Shown here: piece after piece, positions 14,424 through 21,915 of the stretch
How positions within the stretch are numbered: position 1 is the stretch's first letter
Layout of the letters: each line of letters starts with the position of its first letter
The notes under the pieces: model-generated
Seen by the model: the letters and a program-made list of their open reading frames with translations, nothing else
Database searches by the model: none
Told to the model about the DNA's origin: nothing
NCBI GenBank assembly: GCA_910583555.1
Contig: CAJTXO010000002.1
Location: forward strand, 1 to 32,905
Direction: 5' to 3'
From: an uncultured Eubacterium sp.
GTDB lineage: Bacteria; Bacillota; Clostridia; Lachnospirales; Lachnospiraceae
Length of the DNA stretch: 32,905 bases
Position numbers and translations under genes: made by a program

Positions 14424-15191
14424 ATGGAGAAAATGAGAAAAGGAAAAGACATGGCAAAATTTGTGACGACAGCGGCGGTGTTCCTGGCGGCAGCGCTCGT
14501 CATCGGTTTCCGTCCGTGCCTGGCGAAGTCATCCACGGCTAAGCCCGGTGTAAATAAGCCATCTGCGGATAAGCCGGATCCGGCTAGTGAGAAGGTACAC
14601 GTTTACAAGAGCGGGTTTACGTATCAGAAACTCACGGATGAGATCGTCGAGCGGATCGAGGGGAAATCCTATCAGGAAGATGCAAAGATCAAGCTTGACA
14701 GCCTGCGCTATCTGCGCATCCAGTATGTGGATTTTAAAGGAAACGTCAGGAGCGGGGAGATGATCGTGAATAAGAAAATTGCCCGCAGGACGCTGAAAGT
14801 ATTTTACCGTCTGTACCAGATCGGTTATCCGATCCAGCGCATGCGGCTGGTCGATGAATACGGGGCCGACGATGAAGCGTCGATGGCGGCCAACAATACA
14901 TCGGCCTTTAATTACCGCAAGATCGCCGGTACGGATAAGCTTTCAAACCACAGCAGAGGACTTGCGATCGACATCAACCCGAAGATCAATCCCTATATCA
15001 CGTCGAAAGGCGTCGCTCCGTCAAATGGCAGGCGCTACAAAGAGCGGGAAGTATCGAAGTGCCGCGGCAAGCACAGGGATTACATGATCCACAAGGGAGA
15101 CGAGGTCTACAAAATATTTAAAAAATACGGGTTTTCGTGGGGTGGGAACTGGAAACACGCCAAAGATTATCAACATTTTGAATATGTGTAA
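14424..15191 (+). CDS. Secreted M15-family metallopeptidase (D-Ala-D-Ala carboxypeptidase/endolysin-like)
   Basis: The 255-residue protein has a basic start and a hydrophobic segment (FVTTAAVFLAAALVIGF) ending near AKS, a signal peptide or anchor, followed by a short Pro/Lys-rich linker. The C-terminal domain contains the zinc ligands of peptidase M15 (VanY-like/M15_4): SNHSRGLAIDINP with His176 and Asp183, and YQHFEY with His251. Such enzymes cut D-Ala-D-Ala or L-Ala-D-Glu bonds of peptidoglycan. The first ATG (14424) with an AAAGG site is used; ATGs at 14433 or 14451 are possible. It leads a four-gene run with short gaps that next encodes two CobW-like proteins. Confidence 0.85.
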   Translation: MEKMRKGKDMAKFVTTAAVFLAAALVIGFRPCLAKSSTAKPGVNKPSADKPDPASEKVHVYKSGFTYQKLTDEIVERIEGKSYQEDAKIKLDSLRYLRIQYVDFKGNVRSGEMIVNKKIARRTLKVFYRLYQIGYPIQRMRLVDEYGADDEASMAANNTSAFNYRKIAGTDKLSNHSRGLAIDINPKINPYITSKGVAPSNGRRYKEREVSKCRGKHRDYMIHKGDEVYKIFKKYGFSWGGNWKHAKDYQHFEYV

Positions 15192-15218
15192 AGGAATCAG
15201 GAAAGGAGAATGAGAGAC

Positions 15219-16442
15219 ATGACAAAAATTGATATTGTATCCGGTTTTTTGGGAGCCGGGAAGACGACGCTGATCAAGAAACTGATCGAGGAGGCGTTTC
15301 AGGGAGAGAAACTGGTGCTGATCGAAAATGAATTTGGTGAGATCGGGATCGACGGCGGATTTTTGAAAGATGCGGGGATCAATATTACGGAAATGAACTC
15401 CGGCTGTATCTGCTGTTCCCTCGTCGGGGACTTTGGAACGGCGCTCGGTGAAGTGCTGGAGAAATATTCGCCCGACCGCATTATCATTGAGCCGTCCGGC
15501 GTGGGGAAACTTTCTGATGTGATCAAGGCCGTGCGCGGCGTGCAGGAAGGGCTTCCACAGGATACGGTCAGGCTGAACAGTTTTGTGACGGTAGCGGACG
15601 CCACAAAATGTAAGATGTATATGAAAAATTTCGGCGAATTTTACAACAACCAGATTGAACACGCGGGTACGATCGTCCTGAGCCGCACGGGAAAGATAAC
15701 CGAAGACAAACTCCGGGCCTGTCTGGATCTCATCCGGGCGCAAAATGCGGAGGCGGCTGTTATTACGACCCCATGGGAAGAGATGGACGGGGCGCAGATG
15801 CTGCGCACGATGGAAAAAGAGGCCGACTGGCAGAAGGAACTGCTGGAGAATGTGGGACGGGAGCAGGAGCATCATGGGCATGACCATGAGCATGGAGAGG
15901 GATGCTGCCACGGGCATCATGACCACGAGCATGGAGAAGGGCACGGAGAGGGATGCTGCCACGGGCATCATGACCACGACCACGAGCATGGAGAAGGACA
16001 TGGGCACGGGGAAGGGTGCCGCCATGGGCATCATGACCACGAGCACGGAGAAGGGCACGGAGAGGGATGCTGCCACGGGCATCATGACCACGAGCATGGA
16101 GAAGGGCATGGAGAGGGATGCTGCCACGGGCATCACCACGATCACGACCATCATCACGCTGACGATGTATTCACGAGTATTGGCATCGAGACGGCTCACA
16201 AGTATACAGAGCCGGAACTGACGGAGATTTTGCAGAAGATAACCGGCGAAGGCGCGCCTTTTGGCACGATCCTCCGCGCGAAAGGGATCGTGCCGTCGGA
16301 TGAGGGTCAATGGTTCCACTTTGACATGGTGCCGGGTGAATACGAAGTCCGCCGCGGGAACGCGGATTACACGGGGCGGATCTGTGTGATCGGTGCTGAA
16401 CTCAATGAGACGGGGCTGAAAAATCTGTTCACTGGCAGGTAA
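15219..16442 (+). CDS. CobW/COG0523 GTPase metallochaperone with His/Cys-rich repeat linker
   Basis: The 407-residue protein has an N-terminal G3E GTPase domain: Walker A GFLGAGKTT, IENEFGEIGIDG, the family's metal motif SGCICC (CxCC) and IIEPSGVG. A C-terminal CobW domain follows (GEGAPFGTILRAKGIVP, WFHFDMVPGEYEV). Between them, residues 218-313 form a low-complexity block with 39 His and 9 Cys, built from about five copies of a 17-21 residue unit. COG0523 proteins deliver Zn, Co, Ni or Fe to client enzymes in the cytosol; His-rich insertions are known in the family but this one is exceptionally long. ATG 15219 is preferred over 15210 because AAAGGAG (15202-15208) is then ten bases away and the GTPase strand starts at residue 2. 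Confidence 0.92.
   Translation: MTKIDIVSGFLGAGKTTLIKKLIEEAFQGEKLVLIENEFGEIGIDGGFLKDAGINITEMNSGCICCSLVGDFGTALGEVLEKYSPDRIIIEPSGVGKLSDVIKAVRGVQEGLPQDTVRLNSFVTVADATKCKMYMKNFGEFYNNQIEHAGTIVLSRTGKITEDKLRACLDLIRAQNAEAAVITTPWEEMDGAQMLRTMEKEADWQKELLENVGREQEHHGHDHEHGEGCCHGHHDHEHGEGHGEGCCHGHHDHDHEHGEGHGHGEGCRHGHHDHEHGEGHGEGCCHGHHDHEHGEGHGEGCCHGHHHDHDHHHADDVFTSIGIETAHKYTEPELTEILQKITGEGAPFGTILRAKGIVPSDEGQWFHFDMVPGEYEVRRGNADYTGRICVIGAELNETGLKNLFTGR
15900..16157 (+). repeat. In-frame tandem repeat (51-bp unit) encoding the His/Cys block
   Basis: The unit encodes GCCHGHHDHEHGEGHGE. Copies 1, 3 and 4 are 51 bp, copy 2 has a 12-bp insertion (DH and GH doublets), and copy 5 is degenerate, ending in HHHDHDHHH. 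Copy 3 has CR instead of CC. The near-identity at the DNA level marks recent expansion by slippage or recombination. Confidence 0.9.
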
Positions 16443-16453
16443 AGGAGACAGTT

Positions 16454-17407
16454 ATGTTTAGAAATAAAGAAATACCGGTATATTTGTTCACCGGCCTTTT
16501 AGAGAGTGGAAAATCCACCTGTATTCAGGAAGTGATCGAAGAGGGGAATTTTTCCGACGGGGCCAAAACACTGATGATCCTGTGCGAAGAGGGCGAGCAT
16601 GAAATTGATGAGCAGCTCCTGATGTCAAACCGCATTTCCTGCGTTTCTCTGGAGGATGAGGACGACTTTACCGAAGAGGCGTGCATGGGGTTTCAGGAAA
16701 AATACAAGCCGGACCGCGTTGTCATCGAGTATAACGGCATGTGGGACATGGAGGAATTGTATAAAGTAGTTTTGCCGGAGCACTGGATCGTGGTGCAGAC
16801 GTTCGCCACGGTAAACGCGCTCACGTATCAGGTCTACAGCAGTAATATGAAGCCGCTTCTCATGGCGCATTTCCAGATGGCTGACCTCGTGATCTTTAAC
16901 CGCTGTACCGAGGCATTCGATAAGCCGGCGGCGAGAAGGAGCGTGAAGGCCATCAACCGCAGGGCACAGGTGCTGTTTGAAGCGGAGGACGGTTCGGTGG
17001 AGACAAATGTAGACGAGGAACTGCCGTACGATGTCAATGCGCCCTCGATCACGCTGGAGGACGATGATTTCGGACTGTGGTATCTGGACATCAGCGAGCA
17101 TCCGGAAAAATATGCCGGAAAGACGGTGACATTTAAGGGACAGGTTTACCGCAACCTGACGTTTCCGAAAGATGTATTCGTGCCGTCACGGGCGGCGATG
17201 ACTTGCTGTGAGGACGATATAGCGAAGATCGGGTTTATGTGCCACCACGAGGGGGCATCGAAACTAAAGATCGATTCTTGGGTGACGGTAACAGTCACGG
17301 TCCGGGTGCAGAAAAGCCGCAAACACGAGGGCAATTTCCCGGTCCTGTACGCGGAGTGCGTTGAGCCGGCCGAGCCGCCGGAAGAGGAGGTCGTTTACTT
17401 TGGATAA
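16454..17407 (+). CDS. CobW-like P-loop protein fused to a TIGR03943/DUF1980-type C-terminal domain
   Basis: Of 317 residues, the first ~190 resemble the G3E GTPase fold: VYLFTGLLESGKST (P-loop 14-22), ILCEEGEHEIDE, DRVVIEYNGMWDM and a VQTFATVNALTY strand. The CxCC metal motif of CobW proteins is absent. Residues ~205-300 (WYLDISEHPEKYAGKTVTFKGQVYRN, FVPSRAAMTCCEDDIAKIGFMC, DSWVTVTVTV) match the OB-like C-terminal domain of the TIGR03943/YcgQ family (DUF1980), including the conserved CC pair. In Bacillus-type systems YcgQ-YcgR membrane proteins are linked with zinc-type COG0523 GTPases, so the fusion points to metal handling (inference). It starts 11 bases after the His-rich CobW gene and overlaps the CapA gene by eight bases. 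Confidence 0.78.
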   Translation: MFRNKEIPVYLFTGLLESGKSTCIQEVIEEGNFSDGAKTLMILCEEGEHEIDEQLLMSNRISCVSLEDEDDFTEEACMGFQEKYKPDRVVIEYNGMWDMEELYKVVLPEHWIVVQTFATVNALTYQVYSSNMKPLLMAHFQMADLVIFNRCTEAFDKPAARRSVKAINRRAQVLFEAEDGSVETNVDEELPYDVNAPSITLEDDDFGLWYLDISEHPEKYAGKTVTFKGQVYRNLTFPKDVFVPSRAAMTCCEDDIAKIGFMCHHEGASKLKIDSWVTVTVTVRVQKSRKHEGNFPVLYAECVEPAEPPEEEVVYFG

Positions 17408-18494
17408 ACGGGCAAAATCTGTCCTGCTGCTTTTGGTAATGGCCGCTGCCCTCTGGCTGTACGCGGCGCCGCCGTGCAGCGCTGCCCGGAACCCGCGAGC
17501 GGAGAACAAGGCGGAGGAAGACGTTACTGCCGTCACAGTCAGTGCCGCAGGCGACTGCACATTTGGATCGGATCAGAAATCGCCGGCTTCCGCGAATTTC
17601 TACGCGGTATATAAAAAACAGGAGGATCCGGCTTATTTTTTTAAAAATGTCAGGCCGTATTTCAAGGGAGATGATCTGACACTGGTCAATTTCGAGGGCG
17701 TGCTGACAAAACGGACGACGAGGGCGGATAAAAAGTATGCGTTTAAAGGGAGTCCCGGCTATGTGAACATTTTGCGGAAGGGATCTGTCGAGGCCGTCGC
17801 GTTTGCGAATAACCACTGCCGCGATTTCGGCGAAGGCAGTTATACCGATACGAAGGAGTGTTTCAAGGAGGCGGGTGTTACATATTCTTCCTATGAAAAA
17901 GTGGGGATCTATGAGACTAAGGGTAAAAAGATCGGCATGATCTCCGTAAACGGGCTGGAGGGTACGGACGCGTCTAAGTCACTCGTTCAGAAGGGGCTGA
18001 AAAAGCTGAAAAAAAAGGGAGCCGATCTGCGGATCGTCAGCATACACGCCGGCATCGAGTACGAGAAGGCGCCATCGGCGGAACAGAAGAGCCTGGCGCG
18101 GTACGCGGTTGATCAGGGAGCGGATCTCGTCCTCGGCCACCACCCGCACATCCTGCAGGGCGTCGAAAAATACAGGGGACGTTATATCGTCTACAGCCTC
18201 GGGAATTTCTGCTTTGGCGGAAATACGAACCCGGCAGACAAGGACACGATGATCTTTCAGCAGACCTTTATGTTTCGCGAGGGAAAACTGAAGAGGAAAG
18301 AAAGCAAGGTGAAGCTCATCCCCTGCTCGCTTTCGTCTGCCAGCGGAGTCAATAATTACCAGCCGGCGCCGGCTTCGGGAAAAAAGAAAAAACAGATCCT
18401 GAAAAAACTAGATAATCTGTGCCGGCCGCTCGGAACGACGCTTCAGAACAAGAAGGGAAAGTTTACGCAGACGTTGTATCAGGTGGAAGGCTGA
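17400..18494 (+). CDS. CapA-family protein (metallophosphatase-like, secreted)
   Basis: The 364-residue protein begins with a signal peptide (KRAKSVLLLLVMAAALWLYAA, cleavage near CSA-AR). The CapA/PgsA calcineurin-like domain motifs are all present: AAGDCTFG, LVNFEGVLT, AFANNHCRDFG, VSIHAGIEY, LVLGHHPHILQG and YSLGNFCF. CapA proteins are tied to poly-gamma-glutamate or capsule export, but most paralogues are uncharacterised extracellular phosphoesterase-like proteins. The TTG at 17400 is used because AGGAGG (17385-17390) is nine bases upstream and the signal peptide then begins at residue 2; it overlaps the preceding gene, so translation is coupled. The C-terminus is Lys-rich. No pgsB or pgsC is near, so capsule synthesis is not supported here. 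Confidence 0.87.
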   Translation: MDKRAKSVLLLLVMAAALWLYAAPPCSAARNPRAENKAEEDVTAVTVSAAGDCTFGSDQKSPASANFYAVYKKQEDPAYFFKNVRPYFKGDDLTLVNFEGVLTKRTTRADKKYAFKGSPGYVNILRKGSVEAVAFANNHCRDFGEGSYTDTKECFKEAGVTYSSYEKVGIYETKGKKIGMISVNGLEGTDASKSLVQKGLKKLKKKGADLRIVSIHAGIEYEKAPSAEQKSLARYAVDQGADLVLGHHPHILQGVEKYRGRYIVYSLGNFCFGGNTNPADKDTMIFQQTFMFREGKLKRKESKVKLIPCSLSSASGVNNYQPAPASGKKKKQILKKLDNLCRPLGTTLQNKKGKFTQTLYQVEG

Positions 18495-18495
18495 C

Positions 18496-18524
18496 TTGCT
18501 ATTTTGGGAAGAGCATGGTAAAAT
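18496..18524 (+). promoter_or_regulatory. Promoter of the Big/SGNH esterase gene
   Basis: TTGCTA (18496-18501) and TAAAAT (18519-18524) are 17 bases apart, right after the CapA stop codon. An AAGGAAGG site precedes the ATG at 18567. Confidence 0.6.
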
Positions 18525-18566
18525 GAGTATCAGTGGGAGAACAAATGGAAAGGAAGGATTTTTATT

Positions 18567-18794
18567 ATGAAGATGGGAAAACAGAAATTGCTCAGTGCCG
18601 CTTTGGTAATGGCGCTGGCCGTTGGCAGCATTTCCGGGGAAGGGGTTGCCGATGCTGCAAAGAAAGCGTCGTTAAAAACAAAGAAAATGACGCTGCAGGT
18701 CAAAGGATCAAAGAAGATCGCTATTAAGAATAAGTCGGCGAAGATGAAGTACACCTTTCAAGAGCAGCAAAAAATCTGTGGCAAAGGTGAGTAA
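18567..18794 (+). pseudogene. N-terminal fragment (signal peptide and start of Big domain) of the frameshifted SGNH esterase
   Basis: This frame begins with a good binding site and a signal peptide (MKMGKQKLLSAALVMALAVG, then ADAAKKAS). It continues into a Lys-rich Ig-like domain (MTLQVKGSKKIAIKNKSAKMKYTF). After TTT at 18756-18758 one extra C (18759) throws it out of frame, and it ends at TGA 18792-18794 after about 12 nonsense residues. Removing that base restores KYTF-KSSKKSVAKVSKTGKVTGVKAG, the classic Big_2 ending, and joins it to the long frame that runs to 20664. The two pieces are one gene in origin. It could be a real mutation or a sequencing error; the sequence alone does not decide. 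Confidence 0.85.
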
Positions 18795-20664
18795 GACAGG
18801 AAAGGTCACCGGCGTAAAGGCGGGGAACGCTAAGATCATCGTCTTTGAGGCGAAGAAAAAGGCAAAGAAGAAAAAGAAGATCGGAACGTGTTCGGTTTTG
18901 GTAAAGCCTCAAAAGAGCAATACACAGAAAAAGACGACAGCCGCACCGGGAACATCAGCTCCAGCTGCAACAGCACCGGGAGCAACAGTTCCAGCCGCAA
19001 CGGCGCCAGTGCAGACGGAACCAGTCCAGACGCCAGCAGCGACAGGTCCGGCAGCGCCGGCAAAGCCGACGATCGTACCAGCCTACAATACGACAACAGT
19101 AGACTTCGATGGCAGTACGAGCAAAGTAGTAGAATCTGAAATTACTGTGCCTTTGGCCGAGGCGATGTTGTATGGTGGGATCTGTAAAATTTCAGCAGAT
19201 TTTACACAGGAGACGGGAAGTGAGCAGGAGTTATCGGTCGGCTACGAAGGAGAATACCTGAACTTCACGCTGAACGGGGCTTACATAAAGGATAAGTCGG
19301 TCGATCCGATGTCGGATTCCACGGCGTTTAGCTGTCCGAGCGGAGAGACGGTACACCAGGAGTTTTCGTTTGAGGTGCCGAAATATTCCTATGATTTCAA
19401 TTTGAAGCTGAGCGGCCCGGCGGGAGTGAGCTTTAAAGTGGACAATGTTACGGTCGAGGCGATGCCGTTTGAAGATGCGGATTACGCCTACATGGTAGAA
19501 AACTCGACACGTTCGACCGGAAATAACGCGAGGATCAAAAAAGCGATCGAGAAGGCGAGAGTCGGAGAAGACGTTACGATCGCTTATCTCGGCGGATCGA
19601 TCACCGAGGGATTTGCCGCGTCAGAGACGGACAACGGCGACTGCTACGCGGAAGAGTCTTACAATCAGTTTAAATACAACTACGGCGCAGGCGATGGGAG
19701 CAACGTTCATTTTATCAATGCGGGCATGAGCGGAACGCCGTCCAGACTCGGCATCGTCCGCTATGAGCGCGACGTGCTGGCGCAGATGAAGCACGGGCAG
19801 TATCCGGACATTCTCTTTATTGATTTTGCCGTAAACGACGGCGGCGACTGCGCGGAGCAGTATGAGAGCATCATCCGTACGGCGCTCGAGCAGGGTTCAG
19901 CCGTGGTACTCATGTTTGTGCTGTACAATAACGGAAACGGGCATGAAGGGGATTACAAAGAAATTGGCGACCGTTATGAACTGGCGATGGTAAGTCCGGG
20001 CAAAGGAATGGAATCCGCTAAAAAGTCTGCATTCGATCACTGGTTCTACTGGTCGGACGGACATCCGGACGTAGGCGGCCACAGATATATGGCGGACTGT
20101 ATTTCCAGAATGTTCCGCGCGGTGGATGAAGAAGAGACAAAGACGGATAATAATACGGTGACAAAGGAGCCGATGTACGGTAAAAACTTCGTCGGCATGA
20201 AGACGCTCGAGTCCTCCACGGACATCTCGAAGATCGACGCGGTAAAATCAATAGAAGTGGGCGGATTTTCGGTACTCAAGGACAGTGCCCAGCCGACACT
20301 CCAGTATATAAAGAACGGCGTGGAGAAGCTGCCATGGTTCCCGGATGTGTGGGCGCATACGTCGTCTTCGGGCAGCGACAGCTTCAAAGCCGAGATCAAA
20401 TGTAACAGTATACTCATTGCTTATAAACAGGCTGGTTCCGGTTTTGGTAAGGCGGAGTGCTATGTCGATGGCAAGTATGTCGGGGATCTTGCCACGAGCA
20501 ACGGCGGATGGAACAATGCGATGGTATTTACCGCGCTTTCCGAGGATACGGTTAAAGATCACACCCTTGAGATCAAGATGAAAGAGGGCGACGAGAAAAA
20601 ACCGTTTACGATTTATGCGATCGGCTATGCCGACAGCGGTCAAAAAGCGGAATATCCGGACTAG
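18778..20664 (+). CDS. SGNH/GDSL carbohydrate esterase with Big domain (main part of frameshifted gene)
   Basis: The open frame from GTG 18778 encodes 628 residues. It begins in the second half of a Big_2-type domain (SKTGKVTGVKAGNAKI), then has a Lys stretch, an Ala/Pro/Thr linker (about 60-105) and a beta-rich region (about 110-235) that resembles a carbohydrate-binding jelly roll. An SGNH hydrolase domain (about 240-450) follows, with IAYLGGSITEG (Ser), NAGMSGTPSRLG, FIDFAVNDGG (Asn) and DGHPDVGGHRYMA (Asp-His). A C-terminal beta domain (about 520-625) ends the protein. Such proteins deacetylate plant polysaccharides. As it stands the frame has no signal peptide, which lies in the fragment at 18567-18794; without correction the product would not be exported and may not be made. 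Confidence 0.82.
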   Translation: MAKVSKTGKVTGVKAGNAKIIVFEAKKKAKKKKKIGTCSVLVKPQKSNTQKKTTAAPGTSAPAATAPGATVPAATAPVQTEPVQTPAATGPAAPAKPTIVPAYNTTTVDFDGSTSKVVESEITVPLAEAMLYGGICKISADFTQETGSEQELSVGYEGEYLNFTLNGAYIKDKSVDPMSDSTAFSCPSGETVHQEFSFEVPKYSYDFNLKLSGPAGVSFKVDNVTVEAMPFEDADYAYMVENSTRSTGNNARIKKAIEKARVGEDVTIAYLGGSITEGFAASETDNGDCYAEESYNQFKYNYGAGDGSNVHFINAGMSGTPSRLGIVRYERDVLAQMKHGQYPDILFIDFAVNDGGDCAEQYESIIRTALEQGSAVVLMFVLYNNGNGHEGDYKEIGDRYELAMVSPGKGMESAKKSAFDHWFYWSDGHPDVGGHRYMADCISRMFRAVDEEETKTDNNTVTKEPMYGKNFVGMKTLESSTDISKIDAVKSIEVGGFSVLKDSAQPTLQYIKNGVEKLPWFPDVWAHTSSSGSDSFKAEIKCNSILIAYKQAGSGFGKAECYVDGKYVGDLATSNGGWNNAMVFTALSEDTVKDHTLEIKMKEGDEKKPFTIYAIGYADSGQKAEYPD

Positions 20665-20694
20665 TGATAAAACGAAATCATGATTCGTTCATAC

Positions 20695-20726
20695 AGGCGG
20701 CCTTGGCCTACCAGGGCCGCCTTTGT
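20695..20726 (+). terminator. Terminator after the SGNH esterase gene
   Basis: AGGCGGCCTTGG (20695-20706) pairs with CCAGGGCCGCCT (20711-20722) with one G-T wobble and a four-base loop. The T tract is short (TTTGTGT), so efficiency may be moderate. Confidence 0.65.
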
Positions 20727-20767
20727 GTAAGGAAGAGGCATATCAACATTTTGGAATGGAGGTATTT

Positions 20768-21901
20768 ATGGTCAAAAACAAATTTCAGGAGTTACAATTA
20801 TCCGCCCTCGGTATGGGCGGCATGCGTCTTCCGGTGATGGAAGGCGATGATGCAAAGATCGATGAGGCGCGCACGGCAGAAATGGTCGCCTATGCGATGG
20901 AGCACGGCGTCAATTACTACGATACGGCGTGGGGGTATCACAATGGAAATTCGGAAATCGTATTGGGGAAAGTGCTTCGTGCATATGCTCGTGACAGTTA
21001 TTGTCTCGCTTCTAAATTTCCAGGATATGATCTGTCCAATATGGACAAGGTGGAAGAAATTTTTGAGAAGCAGTTGGAGAAGTGCGGTGTGGATTATTTT
21101 GATTTTTATTTGTTCCACAACGTATGCGAGATGAACATTGACGCCTATCTTGATGAGAAATACGGCATTTTTGATTACCTGTGCAAACAGAAGGAAAACG
21201 GCCGTATCCGGCATCTCGGCTTTTCCGCCCACGGTGAGTATGATATCATGAAGCGTTTTCTGGAAGCGTATGGGAAGCAGATGGAGTTCTGCCAGATCCA
21301 GCTCAATTACATTGACTGGACGTTCCAGGACGCGAAGGGAAAAGTGGAGCTTTTGCATGAATGGGATATCCCGATCTGGGTGATGGAGCCGCTGCGGGGT
21401 GGCAAACTGGCGAAGCTTCCGGACGAGTCCGAGGAGAAGCTGAAGAAACTGCGTCCCAGCGAGGGGATCCCGGCATGGGCCTTCCGGTTTTTGCAGGCGA
21501 TCCCCGGCGTGACAGTCATTCTGTCCGGCATGTCAAATTTTGAGCAGGTGGCGGATAATGTGAAAACATTCGAGACGAATGAGCCGCTGAGCGGAGAAGA
21601 GATGGATACGCTTCTGGAGGCGGCAAAGGATCTTCTCGGCAAGACGCTTCCGTGTACGGCCTGCCGTTACTGCGTCGATCATTGTCCGCAGGGACTCGAT
21701 ATTCCGTCGCTTTTAAAATTGTATAACGAGCACTGTTTCACAGGAGGCGGTTTTTTTGCGCCGATGGCGCTGCAAGCCATGCCGAAGGAAAAACACCCAA
21801 CGGCCTGTGTCGGCTGCAGGAGTTGTGAAGCCGTATGCCCTCAGCAGATCAAAATCTCGGAGGCGATGGCGGATTTCACAGCGAAACTGAGAGAGAACTG
21901 A
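20768..21901 (+). CDS. Aldo/keto reductase with C-terminal 2x[4Fe-4S] ferredoxin domain
   Basis: The 377-residue protein has the AKR barrel with its catalytic tetrad: YYDTAWGY (Asp52, Tyr57), LASKF (Lys83) and FHNV (His117). The C-terminal part has two ferredoxin-type clusters, CTACRYCVDHCP and CVGCRSCEAVCP, each C-x2-C-x2-C-x3-CP. This class is common in anaerobic Clostridia, probably as ferredoxin-linked oxidoreductases; substrates are unknown. The ATG at 20768 has GGAGG five bases upstream; a frame starting further upstream lacks a ribosome site. It is preceded by a terminator and converges with the AraC gene 14 bases away, with no visible terminator between them. Confidence 0.92.
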   Translation: MVKNKFQELQLSALGMGGMRLPVMEGDDAKIDEARTAEMVAYAMEHGVNYYDTAWGYHNGNSEIVLGKVLRAYARDSYCLASKFPGYDLSNMDKVEEIFEKQLEKCGVDYFDFYLFHNVCEMNIDAYLDEKYGIFDYLCKQKENGRIRHLGFSAHGEYDIMKRFLEAYGKQMEFCQIQLNYIDWTFQDAKGKVELLHEWDIPIWVMEPLRGGKLAKLPDESEEKLKKLRPSEGIPAWAFRFLQAIPGVTVILSGMSNFEQVADNVKTFETNEPLSGEEMDTLLEAAKDLLGKTLPCTACRYCVDHCPQGLDIPSLLKLYNEHCFTGGGFFAPMALQAMPKEKHPTACVGCRSCEAVCPQQIKISEAMADFTAKLREN

Positions 21902-21915
21902 CCTGTTTGGCGGAG

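Noticed and set aside
15900..16157. CRISPR-like or satellite array
   Set aside because: The repeat units abut, lack spacers and stay in frame within a GTPase gene; they encode a His/Cys block.
15021..16319. 432-codon minus-strand frame with repeated VVMMPVAASLSVPFSM
   Set aside because: It is the antisense shadow of the His-rich repeat of the CobW gene; the repetitive sequence removes stop codons on both strands. No ribosome site or recognisable domain.
17361..17402. Upstream TTG start for the CapA gene
   Set aside because: It would add 13 basic residues before the signal peptide and lacks a ribosome site; TTG 17400 has AGGAGG at good distance.
18750..18794. Programmed ribosomal frameshift in the SGNH esterase gene
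   Set aside because: No slippery heptamer, internal Shine-Dalgarno-like stimulator or downstream structure was seen; a simple one-base insertion explains the data.
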